Shown: piece after piece, positions 26,935 to 36,941 of the stretch | Position numbering within the stretch: the first letter of the stretch is position 1 | How the letters are laid out: every line of letters begins with the position of its first letter | Assembly: GCA_037576195.1 (NCBI GenBank) | Contig: CM075102.1 | Location: 30,190,745 to 30,254,744, forward strand | Source of the DNA: Phytoseiulus persimilis | Taxonomy: Eukaryota > Arthropoda > Arachnida > Mesostigmata > Phytoseiidae | Direction of reading: 5' to 3' | DNA length: 64,000 nucleotides | Notes under the pieces: generated by a model | Databases searched by the model: none | The model's input: only the letters and a program-made list of their open reading frames with translations | What the model was told of the DNA's origin: nothing | Program-made: the position numbers and the translations under genes

Positions 26935-29718
26935 ATGCCTTCGCTTACGCTGTCTGTGCTGTGTTTTCTTCTGAGAGCACAATCGGTTGCGCTTTTGTGT
27001 GCTCAGAGTGCTGGCGAACCGGACGACATCGGAGTCTTGGATTGCCTTCTAGAGCACTACAATGTTCCCGCACGGCCGGAGAATCTCACTGTGGTCGATA
27101 TTTCAGTCCGGACAGAGTCATCCACGACCCCGGACGAAACGAGCCTTGATTACAGGTTCACTGTGACTCTTGAGCACCGATACGTCGATAAGAGGCTTCA
27201 CTTCCAGCCCAGCAACATCACGAACCCCACGCGTAAGTCGCTAACCACTACGCTGAGGAAACGCTTCACTTGTTCTCAAGAGAGCTGCCTCGCTATGACG
27301 ACTCGGTGGGACCCGAGGCGATGTTCAAAGGAGCGCCGGCTGCTCTCGGACAGAGCCGCGCAAACAGTCGGATTACAGACGGAATATGAGGAGTCCCTGC
27401 GAACAGTTGCGAAATCCGTAACGAATTCCAGCCGTGAACGCGTGGTATCATATGGAACGCATCTGGCGGCCGACCATCACGGTCATTGAGAGCAGGAGTG
27501 ACCTTGGTTTCGACCCAGAGAACGCGGCCATGAAAGTCTGGCCGTCTGGTCTGATCGAGCTCACCAGGACGCTGGTCATCGATGTGAGATGTCGAACCGT
27601 GTTCGAATTATTCCCATTCGATAAGCCCCTCTGTCTCATGACGTTCGCCGTGACTGGCTTGACCGCGAACGAGGTAAAAAATCACGGAGTCGAACGATAA
27701 AATTCCGTTCCGTACTCTGCGTCCACTCGGTTTTCTCATTTGTCGCGGGAAAGCTCTCGAAAACCCTCTCATACTCCAGGTTCAACTGCGCTGGCTTAAC
27801 GAACTCGATGAACTATCCTCCTCGTCCACCGTGTTTTTCAATACTTACCTCGAAGCAGAAGACCGCTCAGATTGCCCCCGGGAGCAGATCGAGCAATACC
27901 ACTACTCCTGTCTGAAAGTGAGCGTTCCAAAAACATATGGCCGGATCCTCTCGAATGTCGTCGATTCTTTCCCGAAATCGAGTCGGTCGCACCCAGAGTC
28001 GGTTTGCTCGGGCCCGCGTCGCGGCTGCTACTCTCGTCGAGGGCACCATCAGAAAATCAGAGTCTCGTATTCTGCTTAGCCGGTTCAGTTTGCGCTCCAT
28101 TTTTCTCAGGCACTCCTGCTCTTCACGCGCGAACGCAGCGTTTACTGGGTTACCGTCTTCATTCCGGGATTCATTATGGTCACTTCTTCATTTATGACCT
28201 TTTGGCTTTCGCTGAGAGCGCCTCAACCCAGGGTCATGATCGGTGAGTTCAGAGCGCGCGCACTTCATCTCGATCATGTCACTTCCCGTTTCTCCCTTAT
28301 CTTTTCCCGTCGAGCCGACCGATTCCCGTCTCCCTATCCTCCGATCGCTCCAACACTCTTTCCATCATCCTCTTTGGTATGGCACTCATGTCCTCCATAA
28401 AGTAATGGTTTTCGAACAATGGTTGTCCATGGAGAGAAGATTCCTTGCATTGCTTGCGGCATCGCCTTTGGACATCCCGACATGCTTTTTGCTCTGATAT
28501 ACAATAGCTTGTCTTGGATCGCCGCTCCACGCGAATCTATTCTATCTCGACAGCCAGTAACCGATTGAAAACGTGAAGAGTTCAAGCCACTGCTCGGGGC
28601 AGGCAGCTGTCTCCACCTCGCTGAAAGGAATTTCATACATTACCCACCGGTGAATTTTATTCGCCATACATCTGACAAATTTTGGTATTCGTGAGGACAT
28701 TCGGTTCCGAAGGCTGTCGGACAAATCGCCCGCTTCGTTTGTTCCGACCTGCTCTACCGCTTCGTTAGTTGAAAAAGCATCAAAGAAGTCAAAGTCCTCG
28801 AGGCGTTTTGCTTCAATGGGAGCAAGCTCGTTCTCAGAATGAATCCTTTGCGTTTTGCACTGCTCGTTCGAGGATTTGCGAGTGCGATGTTTGTGAAGTC
28901 AGGGGAGCTTTCCTCCTTGTAACCTAATTAGGCGCAGCGAGCAGGCGGAAGCGACATAAGCTCAAATGAAGGGAAGACCTTCCGTCGGTACTCTTGGTTC
29001 ATTGATCCACTCATGCATAAAACAACGATATTTGGACGGGAGAGAAGAAATAGGAAATTGAGGTCGAAAACTCTTTGCCGCTCTCGGCAACTTCTTCCTC
29101 CTACCATTACAACTACCTCCTCTACTAAGCAGGGAGGGAAACGGAAGACTCTGGGAAGGAGGGATCAGGCATTGGTGGTGCACATCATCAGTGTTCCTTA
29201 CGACTTCCGAAGCAAGGAATCCACCGAGAGGGAAAGGATGAACGAAACTATCCACCCACCAACGAAGGTCTTACTCTCTTCCAGGAACGACAACTCGGCT
29301 GAACTTCCTTTCGACGGCCAGGTCCTTCCGGAACAAGCTCCCTGCCTTTTCCAATTTAGTCGCCCTGAATATTTGGGACTCTGTGTCTATTATCTTCATT
29401 TACATTAGCCTTGTGGAGTTCATCTTGGCCGATTATGTGGATCGCCATCCTCGCAGCAACGAGGAGGAAGACGCTCGATACCTAGAGGCCACGCGGTCGC
29501 CTGGCTACGCGCTCACGGCTAAGGAACGACTCCTACTCTATTTCAGGAGATCCAACAAACAAATAGCCTCGGACATCGAGTGGTTCTCGAGGATCGTTTT
29601 CCCTATTCTTTATTTTGGTTTCATCGTTGGATATTTCATCGCATACGAAGGACACTTTAGCCACAGTGTGGGTTACACATACGGAGCTTTTGAACGACTA
29701 ATCAGTACGAGTGTTTAG
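26935..29718 (+). CDS. Divergent Cys-loop ligand-gated channel subunit, copy 1 (5 exons)
   Basis: Predicted plasma-membrane pentameric receptor-channel subunit of about 414 residues. Exons: 26935-27232, 27432-27673, 27780-27917, 28110-28242, 29285-29718; phases 1, 0, 0, 1. Residues 1-27 look like a signal peptide. LLEHYNVPARPE is typical of the glutamate/GABA/glycine receptor N-terminus. The Cys-loop is C153-x13-C167 with FPFD inside. A second pair, C212-x11-C224, matches the extra disulfide of glycine, GluCl and HisCl receptors. Membrane segments lie at about 237-259, 268-288, 301-322 and 372-391, with a short M3-M4 loop. The M2-M3 region (SFRNKLPAFSNLVALNIWDS) recalls the insect pHCl/Hodor-like zinc- or pH-gated chloride channels; that comparison is from memory. 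The selectivity motif is QPR rather than PAR. Intron 4 is 1042 bp. A paralogue lies 3.7 kb downstream. The ligand cannot be deduced. Confidence 0.9.
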
Positions 29719-29815
29719 AAGGCAGCGACCGAGTGCTCCGGCCCCGCTGGGTTTATCAGCCAATGGTGCTGAGCAACGAGAAAATATTCTCGAAAATGCA
29801 GGATTGGTGCGAATG

Positions 29816-29821
29816 AATAAA
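29816..29821 (+). terminator. Poly(A) signal AATAAA, channel copy 1
   Basis: A canonical AATAAA lies 98 bases after the stop codon of the first channel gene, a sensible distance for a compact 3' untranslated region. No other copy is nearer. Confidence 0.6.
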
Positions 29822-32800
29822 CCAGGAGAGCAAATGTATCGATCTGCGGTTCGGGTATATGCCTAGAGGAGCACCGCCGTTGTGAAGATTCTCGCTTTGT
29901 GGAAACAGCTCGGTTCTTCCGTAGCTCATACTTTTGGGAAACTCCAGGCCGGTCACCCTGAAGTATCAGATCAAGGTTTCGACCCCGCGATTCGGGCCCG
30001 TTCCATGCAGCCAACGCTCACGCCTCGAACCCTTCCGTGCAGCTTCGTCGCGGATCGGGACATCCCGCCTGAGTCCTCGCGCGAAGCATGCGCGCTCCAG
30101 TGAAATGCATCCGAAGTCATTGTTGAGGAGCTGCATTCAACGGCGGGGCATGGCGTTCATTTCCTGCACCTTCAGCTCAAGCACGTGTGCATCCAGGCGT
30201 GGCAATCGGCAGCGAAACATTCCTCATTTCCGAAGTGAACGAATCATCGTTTGTGCTCCGCGCGCGCGCCCGGCCGGGTTTCAGCAGTCGTAGCCACCCG
30301 GTCGACAACATTTATCGTGTGTTGCTGCGAAGCCAGAAAACGAATTAAGTCTAACGACCTCGATTGAACGGACGATTGACTGAAGAGTACAACTTTGGAA
30401 GGCAAATCAGGCTTTCCGGCCTACGTCTCCTGTGCAGTTTCCCGAGCCTACATTTTCCCCTCTTCTCTCGCAGTACCGACTGCTCTTCTTCGATCTCATT
30501 GCTTCGCATTCATTCGATTCAGTCTGTGCTCGCAGCAAGTAAAGAAGGTACAGAGAGCCTTGAGACACGCATATCGTGGGGAAAATACGCCTACCGTTCC
30601 GAAATATCGCTCGCCTGTGGAAGCCGGGTCTGGTTTGGGAATCGTTTGAGAGCTTCTGCGATTGGAAAAGAACCTAAAGGATATGGAACACATTCGAATA
30701 GCTCTCCGTAGAAGAGACGAAGGGACCACGATTCTCCGTGGCGAGAAATTTATGCTCGACGGATTCATACACCTTCTTGTCCCGCGGGGATTGTGAACTG
30801 AGGAATTTCTTCAGCTGGGGCTCAATCTGTCAAGACAAGGTGTGGAATATCGTCTTCAACTCTTCGCTGGCCGGGAAAAAAAAATATTTTTCAAGAGGAG
30901 CTGAAGAACAGGGGCTTCTCTGGAAATGAGATCCTCCAAGCATGACAGCGAGAGAGGGAAACACTCGGACACTACTCAATCGGACTGACACTCGAGCTCT
31001 GGCTTCCGTTTTCCATTGCAGGGGGGCAGGGGTCCCGCGCACCGTGAAGTGAGCGGATAGATGACGAAATTGAGTTGCGCACAGTCAGGGGGACTCGGAT
31101 CGACACGCAACTTTCGGGAAATGGAGAGGAGACCAGGGAGAGGAACGTGATCTTAAACCGTTGAGGATGCTCGACTTCCAGCGGGAGAGCAGACGAACAT
31201 TCGAGCAAACGAGCTTATTATGAGTTCAAGAGATGGACAAGGTCAAGAAAAAAATGGGAAGTCGGGCGGCGCCCAGGCAGGCAGAGCTAACTTGGAAAAT
31301 GAATTAGAAGAGACGCTCCTCTGCCCCGGGCGAAAAACAAGGCGATCGCCGGTTGCTACGGAAGCGGCTCTAAGCGGAAAGAGAATTCTCCCGAACATGT
31401 CTTTTTGCCGTCTACATATGGGCGGGCGTTTGTAGGCGAGCGTATCCTTTGTGATACCTCCCCTGAGAGACTTATACAAATGCAAAGACCAGCCATTCTC
31501 AGGCGTGCGCAGGGAGCACCGGCGGCAACCGCAGTAGCGGCAGTAGCAGAAGCCGTTTTAAGCTTCCGCCTGTAAATCCGACATTCGGTTGAGATTCGAG
31601 GAACAGCGGCGGCAACGGCACCGGCTGCGGGCGTCGCGACCCCCTGTGTTCGCCTACGAGATGTCCCTAAGGAACTCGCAACGAAACCTCTGTTCGTCCG
31701 CTGGCTGACTGGATGGCTGTTTCGTTGTGCCTGCTCGGGGCCTCGGAGCTTTCCGAGTTGTGGCGCAGACCTCACAAAGTTTAGATGACAGCCTGAGGAG
31801 AGCTGAGATTCCGATGGAAAGTTTCTCGCTCGGCCGTGAGAATGCATGTGCCAACGGATTCCGGAAAGCTCGGCAGCCGACTTCCAGGGACGACAATGAG
31901 AAAGAACATCAAAGCGAGGGCAGAGCCGAGCGGCGCACAGGCAAGCGAGGGAGCTTTGCCTACATCTGCGTGAATCAGACCCAAGGCACTCATCAGGGGA
32001 CGCAGTTGTGCTTTCTCATTCGCTATGACCTCAGGAAGAACCAACCTCCTGAGACCTCGCGTCTGCGAACGGGATCCTTCTCGAGATATTTATGCGTAGC
32101 TTCCTTAATCTTTTCCGCGCGGCAAAACTCGTAATGAACCGTGATCCCAGGATTTTAATCATGGAGCTGGCCGCACGCGTTCGCTTCTCGTGAGCGTTTC
32201 CTACCGGACTCGCTCCGGAACGTCCTTGGCACGAGGAGACGATATTCAAGCCGGGCGGATTCACTTCCGTGAATGTTATCAAGCGAAGGGCATGCCGAGG
32301 GCTTGAGAGGTTTTTTTCGCTCATTAGCACTCTCCCCGTTCGTAGTGAAAGTTTCACAGTAGACGACGCGCGAGACCATTTTATTCATGATTCTGCGACG
32401 GAGCTACCTGAGTTGAGGAGCTCGCAGGCAGTAATATGCAGGTCGTCGTCGTGACGTGTTGGGCAGAGTACTCGAGTGGAAATTATGTAGTTGGCTAACA
32501 TTTTTACTCAGGCGCCGCCTCACGCCACCTGTCCACGAAGCACACCGGTAAGTCGAGAGGGCCCGCTCAACTCGACCGTTACTTTCTGGTACACAGACAA
32601 AAGGATACTTTTCCCCGCGTCGTCAACCAGAAGGGGGTTTCTCTTTGTTTTCCGGCTGAACCTCTCAGCCAACCCTCAGAAGTGTCCTGGGATCACCTTT
32701 CGGTATTGCTTCAGTAACACTCCCTATCGCCTCGCAAATCCCATTTCGGGCGGTGGGCTTGGGTTTTAAGATGGTTCAGATTCAATTCTGATACAAAGTA

Positions 32801-32833
32801 AATCCTCTTTTTACCACATAAGAAATTTTTGTT

Positions 32834-32913
32834 GTCGGTCGGGGATCGAACCCGCGATTGCTAGCTTAGCGTGGCACCCGAGGCGTTGGTTTATGCCACA
32901 CGGCCAACGAGCC
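32834..32913 (-). mobile_element. tRNA-derived SINE-like segment
   Basis: Read on the minus strand, it has an RNA polymerase III box A-like TGGCCGTGTGGC (plus 32895-32906) and, about 50 bases on, a perfect box B core GGTTCGATCCC (plus 32842-32852). The putative acceptor ends pair only partly, and no proper anticodon arm forms. There is no T-run terminator just downstream, so I favour a tRNA-derived SINE head or a tRNA pseudogene over a working tRNA gene. Confidence 0.5.
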
Positions 32914-33439
32914 GATAGAAGGGGGGTTTCTCTGCCTGAGCCAGAACGGTCTGATTCTCAGCTTCCGGTGCTGTGATTCCGATCTGACCCTCGCTCAGGC
33001 CGGAGGAAGTGCCACATTCAGTCTGGATTTTTATAATTGCTGAAAAAATCCTGTGAGGACACCTGCAGCGAACGACCCCCGAGCATTCAATGCTCCGCAT
33101 CGGGACAAAGGGCTGGTGACATCGGGCTCCGAGGAAAGAGGGGCAAAGGAAACTATACTTCACTCGACGAACTCGCGAACCGCAAAGTAAACTGATGACA
33201 ATGCAACTCCAGATCGCAGTGTGGTTGTGGAACGGCACATCTGCGACTCTTGTGAGCTCAAAGGCCTCAAGGGTTGAATCGGAAATTCAAAACTCACGAT
33301 GATCATTGTTCGCAGCTTCGTGGCGTGTGGATCAGTTCCTCTCGCAGCGGGAACGCATTATGGCTGCTGGAGAGTCATCCGCAGCACGCTTAGTATTCGT
33401 CGATTCGTGGACATAGCGCATGCTTTCCCGTTACTTCCT

Positions 33440-36215
33440 ATGCAGAATAGGCTCTTGACCGTCTTCCTGTCTATTCTTCCCTCGTGTCTGGGCGATTGTG
33501 TTCAAAGCTCGGACGATGTGATCGTTTTGGACTGCATCTTCGACCGTTACGACGTTTCGAAACGGCCTGAGCCGGACTCGACTGTGAACGTTTCGATGTT
33601 CGTGGAATCGATTGCTTCTTCTGAGGAAACGAGCCTCGACTACAACTTCCGCATAAGACTGACGCATCACTACATTGATGAGAGGCTCCAATACGATCCG
33701 GGGAACAAAGGCGCGCTGCGAGGTAGGATCAGAACATTCGAATGAGATGAAGCTACTCGCTCCCATCCCAACTCGGCATCGTATCGCATAGGCTGATGAT
33801 TCGATCTGGTCCTCAGGTCTGAATGCGTGGCATCATCTGGACCGCATGTGGCGACCTTTTGTGGTGGTTATAGAAAACCGGAACATTCTGGATCTCAACC
33901 CTGCCGATCAGACGTTGCGGGTGTGGCCCACGGGGCTCGTTGAGTACACCCGCTCCATGGAACTCGACTTGACGTGTCGCACACTCCTCGATGTTTTCCC
34001 ATTTGATTTTCCGACTTGCTTAATAACCCTCACCGTTTCTGGCTTCAATGAGAACGAAGTAAGCATGCGCGTGATTTCTACGAACTCGTCTGCCGACATT
34101 GAACCCGAAACCCCCAGGCTCTTGGAGTTCATCACAATGCCGAAGGCCTGATACGTCGCCAGCGCGGTTGGGTTTTCGGTTGTTTGCAGCATCTCCCTCT
34201 TGTTCGCAGGTGAAACTCAACTGGGTCGATGAGGTCCTATCCATGACCGGCACCACTTTCTACAATGCTTACCCGGTGAGATACGCATCGTCAAGCTGCA
34301 CTCGAGAAGAGCGCAATGCTTATAACTCTACGTGTCTCAAGGTAATTTGGACACGAATATGTTCTGATACGGTACTGATTCCAAGAGACAAAATACTCGA
34401 TCGGCTGCATGTGAAGTGAGCGCTGGCCGGGGAGGTTGGAGAAATGCGCCTCAGTGGAGATGCATGTCCTACGGCATTCTATGTGTTGAGCCGGGTGACC
34501 GTGGCTGGTTCACCCAAAGAGAAATGGCCCCTCCCCCCCCCTTAACCATATATGCTCATCATGAAAAGGTAGTTCCGTCCGCAAAGTCCTCGCCAGTTCG
34601 TTACGAAGAGTCGCTTCAGTCCAACACTAGCTTCTTTGCACTTGACCGACCAGGGCCGTTCAACGCCTGAGAGGTTCAAACGAACGATGGCTGGGAGAGG
34701 GGAAACGAAAAATCCATCGAATCCCCCTGATGGAAACCTATGAGTCTCTTTCCATGGGAATACGCACAGCCTTGAGCAGAAATCGCGAGTTTTTGGCGAA
34801 ATTGAGCAAGATGGTTCTCGTGTCGCTGAAGAACGAATATTAGGGGTCCAAATGTCTTCTCTGCGATGTGGGACCGCGCATTGTGGTGATGGAGGATGAC
34901 TGCTAGCCTCGAGACGAGCCTGGATTGCTTCCTCAGCAACGCAACATGCCCTCGTTCTAGCTGGGCAGAGAGTACCTCGGCAGCGATGGTTTCGCCAGGT
35001 TTCATGAATTCGTTATGAATGTTTCTGCGCTATCCCACCAAACGCAGAGCAGGACCTTTTTCGATTGCTTTCTCGCTTTGCGTGCGCCGGAGCAGCCGTT
35101 CCTTTGGGAACCCAGGAACGGCTCCGCGTTTCGTTGACCGAGCGGCGACAACAATCGGAAGTTGTTTCCGATCGCAAACGGCCCGTGTTTCTCCCAGGGC
35201 GCGTCAAAGTTCGAGAATGCGAAAACCGGGAAAAACTTCTTTGGACCCCTAATATTTCGATTAAATGAAATCTTAGGCCTCCCGGGGACATTGCGAGACA
35301 ACCCACAGTTTTCCCGAATCCATTGGGATGGAATAGCAAAGAAGCTTCTCTCGAGGCGAACCAGTTGCGGACACACAAGATAACGTGCTGCAAACCGCAT
35401 TTTCTCTTTGGCACCCTTCGTTGATCACTCTCTGTCACTTTCTTATATCTCTGAGCGAAAGCCAAATTACGGTAATATTGAGAAAATTCGGCGATTTCAA
35501 ACCTCTCAACGGCAAAATGATTCTTCCAGACAATGATATTGTTCTCTCGGGATCGTGGAACATATTGGGTGACAGTATTCATCCCGGGTTTCATCCTGGT
35601 CACATCCTCGTTTATGGCGTTCTGGGTATCTATCAAATGCGTTCCTCCCAGGGCCATGATCGGTGAGTAGCTGGCTCGGCACTCCGATTGCGCGCCGCAG
35701 CGAGCGAGGAACCGTTAGCGCCCCGTTCCGTATCATAATTAAAATTCATTATCACAAACGTGAGGGCAGTCCATTTTCCTATCGATTCTGCAGGAACGAA
35801 TAATCGTCTGACGTTTCTTTCGGCGGCGAGCTCGTTCAGGAATCGGTTGCCCGCAGTTTCAAACTTGGAAGCATTGAATCTCTGGGACTCTGTATCGATC
35901 TTATTCATCTACGTCAGCCTCCTCGAGTTAATTATCGTCGACCATCTGGAACGCCACCCGAGAGACGGGCAGGAAGCCGATTTGGAATTCCGTCAGAAAG
36001 CACTACAGCGACCGGACCTCACTCATTGGGAACGCTTTTGTTTATATTTCCGCAAGCCTAACACGCAGATCGCCAGTGATATCGATGTGTGGTCTCGTGG
36101 AGTGTTCCCGATTTTGTATTTTGCTTTCATCATCGGCTATTTCGTAACGTATCAGGGTTACTACGCTAACAATATTGATTATACCTATAAAACCTTCGAG
36201 TCGCTCATAAGTTAG
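33440..36215 (+). CDS. Divergent Cys-loop ligand-gated channel subunit, copy 2 (5 exons)
   Basis: Paralogue of the gene at 26935-29718, about 403 residues. Exons: 33440-33722, 33817-34058, 34210-34341, 35530-35662, 35794-36215. Phases 1, 0, 0, 1 equal those of copy 1, and exons 2 and 4 have the same lengths (242 and 133 bp). The start at 33440 gives a signal peptide (MQNRLLTVFLSIL...); the frame is open further upstream, but that extension has no such sequence. Cys-loop C148-x13-C162 holds FPFD. The second pair is C205-x11-C217. M1 begins at YWVTVFIPGF (residue 231). M2 and the following linker hold TNNRLTFLS, SFRNRLPA and NLWDS. The selectivity motif is PPR with Met at the 2' site. Intron 3 (34342-35529) holds an antisense mariner remnant. 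Function is inferred from the family as a ligand-gated, probably anion-conducting channel. Co-assembly with copy 1 is possible but unproven. Confidence 0.9.
34840..35145 (-). pseudogene. Degenerate mariner transposase fragment in intron 3
   Basis: On the minus strand the translation gives, in order, SRSWVPKGTAAPAHAK, KKVLLCVWWD, MKPGETIAAEVL and VILHHHNARSHIA. These match the central part of mariner/Tc1-family transposases (KKVMLCIWWD, LKPGETI, HDNARPH). The catalytic aspartate of HDNARPH is His here. A one-base frame change separates CVWWD from KPGETI, next to an in-frame TGA. No N- or C-terminal transposase domain or terminal inverted repeats were recognised, so it is an old, truncated, inactive copy lying antisense to the host gene. 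Confidence 0.75.
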
Positions 36216-36687
36216 GTCGGTGTATGTGTTGATGATTTTTTCTCAAAGTCGTAATATATAGGACATGCTTCTCAAGTATGCACCCAGAAGATGAAACCAA
36301 CTTTCTTTCCCATTATTTCTCCTCGCTCCGTTTGAAACAGCTCCTCGCGGTTATCTCATGGACAGTCGACTCTGAAGGCCCCTCTCCACCATCTGACACG
36401 AGGCTGTGTTCTAGAACTGCGCTGATTCCCCCAGAGTGCTGAAATTTGGACATTTCTCTAGAGTTCTCGGAAACCGAACACACAGGACGGATGCGGACAT
36501 GACCATTCTTATTGCGTACTAGCCGGCCGCTGGCTGGCCTGTCCCTTGCTTCGGGAGTCAACTGCTGACAGACACACATTGCCTTACATGTAGTGTCATG
36601 AGACCGTCGGGAGTGGCCACCGATTCTCGATAGGATTCTGACCTGGAATCGAGGCACTTTTCTCTCTCTTCACTTGATCAGCATCGT
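36216..36687. other. Spacer between channel copy 2 and the tandem array
   Basis: About 470 bases holding the 3' untranslated region of channel copy 2. There is no clear AATAAA; an AATATA variant occurs at about 36252. I see no gene. Confidence 0.5.
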
Positions 36688-36863
36688 GGTTTTGAGAAGT
36701 ATGGTCAGATAGGTGTCGTAATCACCCCTACAGATTCGGAGAAGCATGGTCAGATTGGTCCCGGAATCACCCCTCCAGCTTTCGAAAAGTATGGTCAGAC
36801 TGGTACCGGGATCACCTCTTCAGACTCGGAAGAGTATGTTGAGATTGGTCCCGAAATCACCCC
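36688..36863. repeat. Short diverged array of the 45-bp repeat
   Basis: Four strongly diverged units of the same 45-bp family as the main array (TATGGTCAGATNGGT...GGAATCACC), ending in CACCCC immediately before the tail at 36864-36941. The divergence suggests these units have escaped the homogenisation seen in the main array. Confidence 0.85.
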
Positions 36864-36941
36864 AATGTCTTCCAGGAAAAGTGCGGACAAACTGACAAAC
36901 TTACAAATTGACAGACTAAGCTGATTACATATAGTAAGGAT
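36864..36941. repeat. Array tail, copy 1
   Basis: Non-repetitive sequence that follows the small array: GTGCGGACAAACTGAC, then an extra 18 or so bases, then AGACTAAGCTGATTACATA and TAGTAAGGAT. Nearly the same sequence ends the main array at 42853-42914, so array plus tail behaves as one repeated module. Confidence 0.85.

Larger units (their letters stand above)
29719..33439. other. Intergenic region between the two channel genes
   Basis: No gene recognised. It holds the poly(A) signal of copy 1, a tRNA-derived SINE-like segment at 32834-32913, and imperfect GCN/GGC trinucleotide runs at about 31515-31630 that make alanine- or threonine-rich frames on the minus strand. The promoter of copy 2 presumably lies near the right end, but no core element is clear. 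I looked for a third, broken channel copy and saw none. Confidence 0.55.

Noticed and set aside
31356..31847. Alanine/threonine-rich minus-strand frame as a gene
   Set aside because: It is produced by imperfect GCN trinucleotide runs; no start context, splice sites or domain support it.
33299..33439. N-terminal extension of channel copy 2 starting at ATG 33299
   Set aside because: The stretch has no signal peptide at its start, whereas ATG 33440 gives one and matches the layout of copy 1.
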